Assembly (NCBI GenBank): GCA_015099395.1
Contig: AP024096.1
Location: 6,613,485 to 6,677,484 of the forward strand
Source: Ktedonobacteria bacterium brp13
GTDB lineage: Bacteria; Chloroflexota; Ktedonobacteria; Ktedonobacterales; Ktedonobacteraceae
DNA: 64,000 nt
Direction of reading: 5' to 3'
Made by a program: the position numbers and the translations under genes. The notes beneath the pieces were generated by a model. That model saw only the letters and a list, made by a program, of their open reading frames with translations. It ran no database searches and had not been told where the DNA came from. Within the stretch, counting starts at the first letter, position 1. Each line of letters begins with the position of its first letter. This document shows positions 52,803-61,130 of the stretch, piece after piece.

Positions 52803-53687
52803 CTATGCTTCCGCTTTCAGGCGTATGAGCATAATCCCTAACCAGAGCAGCCATGCGGCAAAGACGAGTGTTGCTAACGTTGTAAGTGTGCTTTGTCCGA
52901 TACCTGGTGCGCTTAGTACAGCGACCGCGCTGATACAGAAGATCGCGCCAGCAAAAAGGCCTGCATAGCCGAAGAGCACCCAGGAAGTCGGCCAGAGGTT
53001 CTTGCCTGTGCGTGCAATCATCGCGCCAAAGAAGAGCGCGCCCATGCCGAGGAGCCCGGTGCCCAATGTATTCGTGAAGATACTGAGCAGTGGTAGATAG
53101 GTCTCAACGTTCTCACGTGCTGCGTTCGCTGTACTATTCCCAATGATAAAAAGATATCCTGTGCTAATAATCAGTCCGAGTAGATAAATACCCAGCCCGA
53201 TCATACTGAGCCAGATCGCTAGCACCACAAAGCTCTTGCCGCGCCATGCATACTCCGGCATGGCGAGTTGCCCGCCTTCAGCACCGGCTATCTCTTCGCC
53301 CTCGTTCGCTGCCGTCATGGCAGCGTTGTCTGTAGCAATCTCCTCCTCTTCCTCCTCATCATCAAGCTCTTCTGTTTCATCAAGCTCTTGCTGATACATG
53401 ATCTCCTGGGCGACGATAATGCGATAGAGTGCGTAAGGAAAGGAGATCAGCAAGATAAAGGCGATAATCAGCAGTGCGCGATCAATGAGAAATGGTGACA
53501 TGTGCGTACTGATCCATGCTAGATAGGCGATGTAACGTTGCGCACCAGCGTTGCTCTCGGCCTGACCAAAGCCGGTCGGGTTCAGGATGAGTAATTGGTA
53601 GAGCGGCACCACCAATAAAAGGATCAGAGCCGCGACGATATACGTTACTCCATTCGTACGGAGCCGAGCCAGTAAACCACGTTTCAT
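52803..53687 (-). CDS. Polytopic membrane protein of unknown function
   Basis: 294 residues with about six hydrophobic helices: two near the N-terminus (YIVAALILLLVVPLYQLLIL and LLIIAFILLISFPYALY) and four or so in the C-terminal half (VVLAIWLSMIGLGIYLLGLI, LLGMGALFFGAMI, GLFAGAIFCISAVAVL and LATLVFAAWLLWLGIMLI). Between them is an acidic loop (DEEEEEEIATD). I do not recognise a family. The start ATG 53687 is preceded by GAGGA; an ATG at 53723 is possible but lacks a ribosome binding site. Confidence 0.75.
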   Translation of the reverse strand: MKRGLLARLRTNGVTYIVAALILLLVVPLYQLLILNPTGFGQAESNAGAQRYIAYLAWISTHMSPFLIDRALLIIAFILLISFPYALYRIIVAQEIMYQQELDETEELDDEEEEEEIATDNAAMTAANEGEEIAGAEGGQLAMPEYAWRGKSFVVLAIWLSMIGLGIYLLGLIISTGYLFIIGNSTANAARENVETYLPLLSIFTNTLGTGLLGMGALFFGAMIARTGKNLWPTSWVLFGYAGLFAGAIFCISAVAVLSAPGIGQSTLTTLATLVFAAWLLWLGIMLIRLKAEA

Positions 53688-53872
53688 AGATGTATCCTCA
53701 AATAAATATTGTTGGCGTCTCATTGTCTCTATATAAGAATATTCCAGAGATGACAGCTTTTTGCAAGGTGTGTTGTGGATTTGCTTGTTGTTTCCGTTGT
53801 TGTTTATAGGTCTTTGCTACTATATATGGTAGGATCTGGTAACGTGTTGTTGTGTCGAAAGGAGCATCTAAG

Positions 53873-55879
53873 GTGCCAAGAGACCTTCCTCTGGGAAATG
53901 GAAATCTATTAATCAATTTTGATAAGAACTATAATGTGCGTGATATCTACTGGCCTCATGTAGGTCAGGAATTGCATACTGCCGGTGAGATATCGCATAC
54001 TGGCGTATGGGTGAATGGTCAATTCGCCTGGCTCGATGCGCCCGAGTGGCAGCGTACTCTGGTCTATGACCATGAGACGTTAGTTTCTCAGGTGACATTG
54101 ATTCATCCAACGCTGCAACTTCAATTGATCTTTAACGATACCGTTGATTTCTATCGTCCAATCTTTCTACGCCGTGTCCAGGTGACCAATCTGGCGACGA
54201 CGACGCGCGAGGTGCGTTTATTCTTCCATTATAACTGGCACATCTGGCAGGATACGGATGCCAATACTGTCTTTTATGATCCTGAGTTGCAGGCCCTGGT
54301 GGCGTATAAGGGTCGTGCCTACTTTTTACAGAATGGGCAGATCGGTGAGGGTCCGCATGCGCAGGTCGGGATCAGTAGCTGGGCAACCGGTATCAAAGAG
54401 TTTAATGGCGCGGAAGGCACGTGGCGCGATGCGGAAGATGGTGTGTTGAGTGGCAATCCGATCGCTCAGGGCTCCGTAGATGGAACGAGTGGTCTGCATA
54501 TTCCTGCTATCGCTCCCCAGGCGAGTGAAGTTGTGTATCACTGGCTTGCGGTGGGTGAAGATCTCCAGACGACCAAAGTTCTGAATACGATGCTTCGTGA
54601 GCGTGGTGCGCAGGATTTTCTATTCCGTACCAGCAATTACTGGCGGGCCTGGGTAAATAAAGATCGTCAGGATTTCGCTGATCTGCCAGCCGATCTGGTG
54701 GACCTCTATAAGCGTAGTCTGCTGGTGATTCGGACCCAGATCGATCATGATGGTGCGATTATTGCTGCGAATGATGCTGATACCGAGTTCTTCTCACGCG
54801 ATACCTACTCGTATATGTGGCCGCGCGATGGTGCCCTGGTCGCTAATGCATTGAGTCATGCTGGTTATGCTGAGATTACGCGTAACTTCTACGCGTTCTG
54901 CCAGGCAGTGATGATGCCAGGTGGCTATCTACTCCATAAGTATAATCCCGATCGTTCGTGGGGGAGTAGCTGGCATCCCTGGATTGATCATACCGGTGCG
55001 GCTCAGTTGCCAATACAGGAAGACGAGACGGCGCTGGTGATTTATAGTCTCTGGCAGCATTACCTGCAACATCAAGATATTGAGTTTGTCGGTTCGCTGT
55101 ATCGCGGCCTCGTGGTCACTGGCGCAGACTTTCTGACCAGCTACCGAGAGCCTCTTACCAATTTGCCGGGACCATCGTTCGATCTGTGGGAGGAGCGGCG
55201 TGGCATCCTCTCCTATACGACGTCGACGGTCTATGCGGGACTCGATGCCGCTGCACGTTTTTCCACCCTTTTCGGTGAAGAGCAGCTTGCTGCAAAATAC
55301 CAGACTGCAGCCCAGGAGATTAAGGATGCGACTCTCAAATACCTGTGGGATGAGGAACATGGTCGCTTCGCGCGTATGATTACGGTCGATGCCAATGGGA
55401 CGATCCAGAAGGATATGACGCTTGATAGTAGTCTGTGTGGTCTCTTCCAATTCGGTATGTTCATGGCACATGATGAGCAGATTGAGCGTACGATGCAGCA
55501 GCTAGAGCAGACGCTGTGGGTAAAGACCGACGTCGGTGGGATGGCACGCTACGAGAACGATTACTATCATCAGGTAACCCAGGATCTCTCGAAGGCACAG
55601 GGGAATCCCTGGTTTATCTGTACTCTCTGGCTCGCTCAGTATCGTATCGCTCATTCAACTACTCTGTCCGAACTCAGTCTGGCGCTGCCATTGCTGCGTT
55701 GGGTGTGCGATCATATTCTGGATAGCGGAGTCATTGCGGAGCAGGTCGATCCGTTTAGTAGCGCGCCGCTCAGCGTCTCACCGCTGACCTGGAGTCATGC
55801 TGAATACGTTATGACAGTTCGCTGGTATCTCGGTCATCGTCGCCGCCTCACGAGTAGTGAGACGAATAATAACGAATAA
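53873..55879 (+). CDS. Glycoside hydrolase family 15 (glucoamylase-like)
   Basis: 668 residues with an N-terminal beta-sandwich domain (about 1-260) and an (alpha/alpha)6 barrel typical of GH15. Catalytic Glu near residue 440 lies in FDLWEERRGILSYTTSTVYAGLDAA, and a second near 642 in LTWSHAEYV. The substrate-binding motif SRDTYSYMWPRDGALVANAL also fits. By family it releases glucose from starch, glycogen-type glucans or trehalose. No signal peptide, so it may act inside the cell on glycogen. GTG 53873 is chosen because AAAGGAG precedes it; an earlier GTG at 53852 lacks a ribosome binding site. Confidence 0.9.
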   Translation: MPRDLPLGNGNLLINFDKNYNVRDIYWPHVGQELHTAGEISHTGVWVNGQFAWLDAPEWQRTLVYDHETLVSQVTLIHPTLQLQLIFNDTVDFYRPIFLRRVQVTNLATTTREVRLFFHYNWHIWQDTDANTVFYDPELQALVAYKGRAYFLQNGQIGEGPHAQVGISSWATGIKEFNGAEGTWRDAEDGVLSGNPIAQGSVDGTSGLHIPAIAPQASEVVYHWLAVGEDLQTTKVLNTMLRERGAQDFLFRTSNYWRAWVNKDRQDFADLPADLVDLYKRSLLVIRTQIDHDGAIIAANDADTEFFSRDTYSYMWPRDGALVANALSHAGYAEITRNFYAFCQAVMMPGGYLLHKYNPDRSWGSSWHPWIDHTGAAQLPIQEDETALVIYSLWQHYLQHQDIEFVGSLYRGLVVTGADFLTSYREPLTNLPGPSFDLWEERRGILSYTTSTVYAGLDAAARFSTLFGEEQLAAKYQTAAQEIKDATLKYLWDEEHGRFARMITVDANGTIQKDMTLDSSLCGLFQFGMFMAHDEQIERTMQQLEQTLWVKTDVGGMARYENDYYHQVTQDLSKAQGNPWFICTLWLAQYRIAHSTTLSELSLALPLLRWVCDHILDSGVIAEQVDPFSSAPLSVSPLTWSHAEYVMTVRWYLGHRRRLTSSETNNNE

Positions 55880-56107
55880 TACTGCCAACCCTGAATAGCT
55901 CGTATGTTATCATTCAAGCAATGTGTGCGCCGGCCTGGCTGCTTATGTTGCTTGAATTCTGCCCCAGATGACTCCCTGTTTTTCTAGTGTTTTCTATGGC
56001 TTGATGGATAGCATTGAGTGTAAGGCAGAGTTTATTGTAACTAAAAAGCCATGCATCACGTATACACGATATGAAATCGCGTGATTTGCGTATCTGGGAG
56101 GGTTTGA

Positions 56108-57457
56108 ATGCCGCGTTGGCTTTATTTTCTGTTACTTTTTACTGTATTAGCTATCATTTTCGATTTTTTCCCCTTTCCTCCATTGTTCCTTTTCGTGATC
56201 GCTGGACTGGGTATTGTTCCATTGGCGGGTCTGGTCGGTGTCGCTGTTGAAGAGATTGCGGAGCGCACTGGAGAACGTATCGGTGGCTTGCTCTTTGCAA
56301 CTTTCGGCAATGCGACCGAGTTGATTATTGGTATCCTTGCGCTGACAAAGGGGCTGGTCAGTGTCGTTAGTGCGTCAATTATCGGTTCTATTCTTGGTAA
56401 TGCGCTCTTAGTGCTGGGTGTTGCGGTCTGTATTGGTGGCTTTAAGCATGGTCGCCTGCATTTTGAAGCGCGCCCGGCCAGCCAGTATGCCTCGTTGCTG
56501 GCGCTCTCGATTGGTGGTCTATTACTACCAACTATTGCAATGCTCTTCGCTGAGCGTGCTCATCAACCCTTTATCGCAGAGCACCTTATTATGCTATCGG
56601 ACTTTGTCGCCGTCCTGTTACTTTTGGGTTATATCTCCTTTATTCTTTTTAGTGTCTTTGGCATTGGTGATAAAGGCGAGAATCCCCAGGATCAGCAAGA
56701 ACGTGAGATAGAGCAGCAGGAACCGCTCTTTGGCCCCTATTCTGCTGCCGCGCTAGCGCGTCTGTTAGCATATCGTCATCAGATAGCGCATGGTACCGTG
56801 ACCGCGACGCGCTCAGGTGTATTGCGCCAGCTGGACTCGGCTGCGAACGCAGTGGCACAGGACATAAATATAAATGCTTCTAAAAGTACTGTTTTAGCTA
56901 AGGCGAGCAATTTTACTGATATTGGAAACCCTCCTGCAAGTGCGCATATGCCTGTCAGTGTTACGGGGAGTGGGGATGAGGCGAAAACGCCACCGCCGCT
57001 CTGGCGCAGCATCGGCTTGCTGGCACTGGCGACTATCGGTGTTGCGCTCCTTTCTGAAATCCTGGTGGGGACGATTGATCCAATGACTACAGTGCTGCAC
57101 TGGAATCCGGCCTTTGTTGGACTGATCTTTGTCCCGCTGATCGGTGGTATCCCAGAGTACTTCAACACTATCACTATGGCGCTCGATAAACGAATGGGTA
57201 TGGTACTGGCGTCATCGGCAGGTTCTTCAATCCAGATTGCGTTACTGATGGCTCCCATTCTTGTACTGATAAGCCTGTTTATGCCGGGGCGTCTGGATCT
57301 TGTCTTTAGCCTGGTAGAGATCTCTGTTCTTGCGCTTGCCACGTTTCTCTTCAGCGAGATTACGAAAGATGGAGAGTTGGTCTGGTTGGAGGGTTTTCTA
57401 CTGATCTTGTTGTATGCGATGATGGGCGGGACCGTCTTTTTGTTTGGGAACGCGTGA
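56108..57457 (+). CDS. Ca2+/H+ antiporter (CaCA family, Cax type)
   Basis: 449 residues with two inverted repeat units. The first has GNATELIIGILALTKGLVSVVSASIIGSILGNALLVLG (in part), the second GGIPEYFNTITMALDKRMGMVLASSAGSSIQIALLMAPILVL (in part); these are the alpha-repeats with the ion-binding acidic residues. The second repeat has GGIPEYF where GNAAEH is usual, so the polar first residues differ. A long hydrophilic loop (about 195-300, EQQEREIEQQEPLFGPYS) separates the halves. GGGAGGG precedes ATG 56108. The gap 55880-56107 holds no gene. Confidence 0.9.
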   Translation: MPRWLYFLLLFTVLAIIFDFFPFPPLFLFVIAGLGIVPLAGLVGVAVEEIAERTGERIGGLLFATFGNATELIIGILALTKGLVSVVSASIIGSILGNALLVLGVAVCIGGFKHGRLHFEARPASQYASLLALSIGGLLLPTIAMLFAERAHQPFIAEHLIMLSDFVAVLLLLGYISFILFSVFGIGDKGENPQDQQEREIEQQEPLFGPYSAAALARLLAYRHQIAHGTVTATRSGVLRQLDSAANAVAQDININASKSTVLAKASNFTDIGNPPASAHMPVSVTGSGDEAKTPPPLWRSIGLLALATIGVALLSEILVGTIDPMTTVLHWNPAFVGLIFVPLIGGIPEYFNTITMALDKRMGMVLASSAGSSIQIALLMAPILVLISLFMPGRLDLVFSLVEISVLALATFLFSEITKDGELVWLEGFLLILLYAMMGGTVFLFGNA

Positions 57458-57489
57458 CGAAACTGTGGGCATTGAGGAGATTGTGAGAG

Positions 57490-57523
57490 CTCGCGTCCTT
57501 CTGTAATCTGGGAAGGACGCGAG
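57490..57523. terminator. Inverted repeat between convergent genes
   Basis: CTCGCGTCCTTC (57490-57501) and GAAGGACGCGAG (57512-57523) are perfect complements; no T-run follows. Confidence 0.6.
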
Positions 57524-57564
57524 GGTGGATGTGGTGGGAGGAGGTAGCACCAGGGTAGCGGAAT

Positions 57565-59889
57565 TTACAGTGGAATCGACAGGACATTATGACCTTCGCG
57601 CCCACTGTGGACAAGGTGTGAGATGAATAGCTCTAGTACAAAGGGCTTTTCATACAGCGGGTTACGTTCTTCGTCCATAAAGAAGACATGGAGACGTTCC
57701 CGGCGACCACTGGGACCGCTACCCAGGGGCTGCATAGGTATTAAGACTTCGGCGACATAACCCTCTGCTGGAATAGTGACGTCTGCCTGCTGCACAATAT
57801 ACGCATAGTTCTGGTAGAGTGCAGAGCGAACCTCGATATGGACGACGTTCCCTTCACAAAGTGCGCTCAGACCACCCTCAACCTCTGTTTTATGCACAGG
57901 GCGACCGACAACATTGATACGCATCGTGTAGCTTTGATGTGGCTGGACGCGCATCGGTGTCTCGATCAGGGCCGCGGCAGTCGTGACATGCTGGTGCTCA
58001 CCTAATAGGAAGCGCTGGATGCGTTTGATCAGCGACGACTCACCCTCAGCAGTGGTCTGCCCGTCGATGACCTTCTCGCCAGGTTGTGCATCTTTAGGAT
58101 GCAGGATACGCGGCAACGAGCCAGCCAGAAGCTCTTTAATGCGTTCTCGTGAAGAGTGCTTCGGTTCTGTCCTGGTGCTGTTTTTCTCTGGTTGTAATGG
58201 AGCGTTTGCACTGTCCGATGCCAGTGCACCTGCATTGGTAGTGCGTGTCTGGCGGGACTGATTACCTGCCTCTCCAATCAGCGCTGATGCCAGTTTCATA
58301 TCCTCTGTCCTGATCAGAACCGTCTCAATCTGTGCGATATTGTCGATATTGTCATATTCATCTGATCCTGAGCCAGAGTTGTTTTCAGTACCCTCCGTGG
58401 TGGTGGCAGTATCCGCTGGCAGAATGGCCATTGGAGCCTGCGTCTCTTCGTCTTGAACAGAGCCGGGTCGCTCGTCGACCAGTGCTTGACTGGTGTGTTT
58501 CTCTGCTGACTGTTCACTACTCATCGTACTCGTCGTGGCCTCTCTCGCGCGGGAGGACGTGAGGTCCTCATTTTCATGAGAGGACGCGAAGCCCTCTCCT
58601 ACGGTATATTCATATGTTTTCTTCTCTGCGTTCAACCCTTCTTCCACTGCTGCCTCCCCGGTGAATGGTTCATTGAGTCCCAATTTGCCGGTCTTTATTC
58701 TGGAGAGATACCTGCGAGCCATCTGAGCCTGGATTGTGACGACTGAGTTGGTTACATCTGCAGGCACTTCCAGTAACGATCGTTTATTTACTTTGTCAGT
58801 TTCATTATCGACTGAAGTCGAAGTGATATGTATATCCGCGTTGCTTTTTCCCTGTGAGCCTGCCGTGACAGTACCTTTGGCGCGTGAACGCGGTAGGAGA
58901 CTTGCTAATGCCTCGGAGAATGCGCCAGCGTTCTGGAAGCGCTCCTCAGGATCAATTGCGAGTGCTTGCATCACCAACTCACTGAGCACAGGATTGCAAT
59001 GTGGATCACGCTCCAGCAGCGTTGGTAGGGCCTGCTGCGTGTGTTCTGGTGTGATGCCGGTGAGCAGGAGATAGAGGACAGCGCCCAGACTATAGATATC
59101 TGAACACGGTGCCGTTGCGCCCATCAGCGACTCGGGAGCGCGAAATGGTGAAACATGAGCATTATTCAATGGTTCAGGTATAAGCTCATATAATATATCG
59201 GGCAGCCAGGAAACTACCAGTACAGGTTCACCGCTGTAGTTATGTTGACTGATTAAGATCGTCTGTGGATCGATAGTGCCAAGCATGATATCCTGGCGAT
59301 GAAGCTGTTCTAACGCACGACTCAAGCGGGCGATCCAGGTCAAAGCAAGCTCGGTCTCAGGGAGGCCGAGGCCGCTCTGCAACAGATCATGCAGTGTCGA
59401 GAGTTGGTGGGCAACCGTATTAGCCGCTGGCTGTGCGCTCGCAGACTCGTGTGTAGAGAGTGCGAAAGGCCAGCCAGAGATAATATAGAGATGCCCATGA
59501 AAGTAGCGCAGTTCGACCAGTGGCATAATAGCAGGAATACGCTGGCGGCGCAGGAGATCGTACTCCTGCTGCATCGCTGCAATCGCTTGTGCGCGTTCCG
59601 GCTCAGCGAGACTACTAATATCGACATCATGGATTACAACCGGCCGCTGCTGTTGGGTATCGAGTGCTAAAAATAGCTGTGCGGGAGGTTGTCTTTGAAG
59701 CAGAGAGGTGATACGATAGCGCGTGGTGATATCGGTATTCTTAAGTGAGGGAATTTCACCAGCGCCTTTCTCGACACGTTCGCCACACTGACCGCAGAAC
59801 GTAGCAAAGCGAGGAAGCTCGGTATTACACCGCGTGCATCGTAGTATCTCTGGTTGTGATTGATCGAGGGAAGAATGTGTTACGCTCAT
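57565..59889 (-). CDS. Zinc-ribbon pseudokinase of the Ser/Thr kinase fold
   Basis: A 774-residue protein. It starts with a zinc ribbon (CTRCNTELPRFATFCGQCGERV, in part). Residues about 55-330 have a kinase-like fold, recognisable through the late lobe: SPFRAPESLMGATAPCSDIYSLGAVLYLLLTG (in part) and ALAIDPEERFQNAGAFSEAL. The catalytic parts are gone: the glycine loop is absent, the VAIK lysine position reads VVIHDV, the catalytic loop reads IMLGTIDPQTILI in place of HRDLKPxN, and DFG reads VSWLPD. It is thus very probably catalytically dead. Residues about 370-620 are low-complexity polar sequence. The last 160 residues form a beta-rich domain (MRVQPHQSYTMRINVVGRPVHK, HIEVRSALYQNYAYIV). Divergent from nuoJ. 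Confidence 0.82.
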   Translation of the reverse strand: MSVTHSSLDQSQPEILRCTRCNTELPRFATFCGQCGERVEKGAGEIPSLKNTDITTRYRITSLLQRQPPAQLFLALDTQQQRPVVIHDVDISSLAEPERAQAIAAMQQEYDLLRRQRIPAIMPLVELRYFHGHLYIISGWPFALSTHESASAQPAANTVAHQLSTLHDLLQSGLGLPETELALTWIARLSRALEQLHRQDIMLGTIDPQTILISQHNYSGEPVLVVSWLPDILYELIPEPLNNAHVSPFRAPESLMGATAPCSDIYSLGAVLYLLLTGITPEHTQQALPTLLERDPHCNPVLSELVMQALAIDPEERFQNAGAFSEALASLLPRSRAKGTVTAGSQGKSNADIHITSTSVDNETDKVNKRSLLEVPADVTNSVVTIQAQMARRYLSRIKTGKLGLNEPFTGEAAVEEGLNAEKKTYEYTVGEGFASSHENEDLTSSRAREATTSTMSSEQSAEKHTSQALVDERPGSVQDEETQAPMAILPADTATTTEGTENNSGSGSDEYDNIDNIAQIETVLIRTEDMKLASALIGEAGNQSRQTRTTNAGALASDSANAPLQPEKNSTRTEPKHSSRERIKELLAGSLPRILHPKDAQPGEKVIDGQTTAEGESSLIKRIQRFLLGEHQHVTTAAALIETPMRVQPHQSYTMRINVVGRPVHKTEVEGGLSALCEGNVVHIEVRSALYQNYAYIVQQADVTIPAEGYVAEVLIPMQPLGSGPSGRRERLHVFFMDEERNPLYEKPFVLELFISHLVHSGREGHNVLSIPL

Positions 59890-60264
59890 GCTGCAAGTAC
59901 GCCTTTTGTATTACTACTATCTATGCTCACAGGGAAAATTATAACACACTGAGCATGTTCACGTGCGTCATGCTGAAGCCTTGTAGGTAGGAGGTCAGGG
60001 AAAAGTTTTTTGGCAGGCTAGCACGTGTGTAATATTTGACCACTTGTCACTCGCTCTGTCTTTTGTTAGAATCGCTTAGGGACTATGCACGTATTTTATT
60101 CCCCCCTTAGGAAAGAAGGCTGGCTTTGCCGTGTCTTCTTCATGGATCGAGTGATAAAATACATAATGGTAATGAGAACCAATGTGAAGGATATGTAAGA
60201 TCTCCCTCTGGTATTGAGCTTGAAATTACGATCCAATGTCCATCATCCCGGAGGTATGTTTTTT
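59890..60264. other. Intergenic region between the pseudokinase and nuoJ
   Basis: Contains a promoter (listed) and no supported gene. The frame that opens at 60214 is the upstream extension of nuoJ and lacks a ribosome binding site. Confidence 0.6.
60044..60072 (+). promoter_or_regulatory. Candidate promoter of nuoJKLM
   Basis: TTGTCA (60044-60049), 17-base spacer, TAGAAT (60067-60072), about 190 bases before the nuoJ start. Confidence 0.6.
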
Positions 60265-60798
60265 ATGGAGTTCGCCACCCTTATATTCTGGATCTTTGCT
60301 GTGATCCTGGTGGGTGCCGCCTTATGTGCAGTGGGGTTCCGCAATATTGTGCATAGCGCTCTGGCTCTGGTCGTGGTCTTCGCCATGGCAGCCGGTATTT
60401 ATGTCCTGCTCAATGCAGAATTCATCGCTATTGTGCAGATCCTCATCTATGTAGGTGCGGTTACCATCTTGATTCTGTTTGCGTTGATGTTAACGCGTAT
60501 CGCAGGCAGCCGTCAAACAAATCCAGCAAACAAATTATGGCCGATTGCCGCTGTCATCTGTGCCGTTGTGGGTGCAACGATTATCTATGCGGTGACTACT
60601 AGCTACCATGTTGTCAAACCGGTTGTTACGGCTGCTGAGACTGCTCGCCAATTGCCTGATGGTATTAACAACGTCGTGCGTATCGGTCAATTGTTGTATA
60701 GTCCTACCAGTTACAGTTATGTTCTGCCGTTTGAGATCGCGTCCCTTGTACTGCTCGTAGCCATTGTAGGCGCTATTATCATCGGCAAAGAGGATTAG
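60265..60798 (+). CDS. nuoJ: NADH-quinone oxidoreductase subunit J
   Basis: Membrane subunit of complex I (178 residues). Five helices with the family segments FRNIVHSALALVVVFAMAAGIYVLLNAEFIAIVQILIYVGAVTILILFALMLTRI (in part) and the C-terminal FEIASLVLLVAIVGAIIIGK. The conserved pattern NAEF-AIVQILIYVGAV is present. ATG 60265 is chosen because GGAGG lies ten bases upstream; the ATG at 60256 is too close to it. First gene of a cluster that continues as nuoK, nuoL and nuoM; the catalytic-arm genes are not directly upstream, where a divergent pseudokinase gene lies. Confidence 0.95.
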   Translation: MEFATLIFWIFAVILVGAALCAVGFRNIVHSALALVVVFAMAAGIYVLLNAEFIAIVQILIYVGAVTILILFALMLTRIAGSRQTNPANKLWPIAAVICAVVGATIIYAVTTSYHVVKPVVTAAETARQLPDGINNVVRIGQLLYSPTSYSYVLPFEIASLVLLVAIVGAIIIGKED

Positions 60799-60802
60799 TG
60801 AA

Positions 60803-61126
60803 ATGCTCACGCTCAATCATTTCCTGGTGCTGGGCGCTGTGCTCTTTTGTATCGGGTTATATGGTGCGATAACGAAACGCAACGCAGTTGCTGTGTTGAT
60901 GGGCATTGAGATTATGTTGAATGCCGTTAACATTACAATGGTCGGATTTTCGTTCTTTAATACTCAGGTCGGGCAGTATTCACAACGCTTGACCGGTCAG
61001 ATCTTCGCTATTTTCATTATCACTGTCGCGGCTGCTGAGGCGGCTGTTGCCCTCGCGATGATTATTGCTATCTATCGCAAGCGTGATACTGTGGATGTTG
61101 GCGAGATCGATATGATGAAGTGGTGA
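60803..61126 (+). CDS. nuoK: NADH-quinone oxidoreductase subunit K
   Basis: Small complex I subunit (107 residues) with three helices. The conserved proton-path glutamates are seen in MGIEIMLNAVNI and in TVAAAEAAVALAMIIAIYR. It begins four bases after nuoJ ends, so translation is probably coupled. Length and order match the family. Confidence 0.95.
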   Translation: MLTLNHFLVLGAVLFCIGLYGAITKRNAVAVLMGIEIMLNAVNITMVGFSFFNTQVGQYSQRLTGQIFAIFIITVAAAEAAVALAMIIAIYRKRDTVDVGEIDMMKW

Positions 61127-61130
61127 TCAG

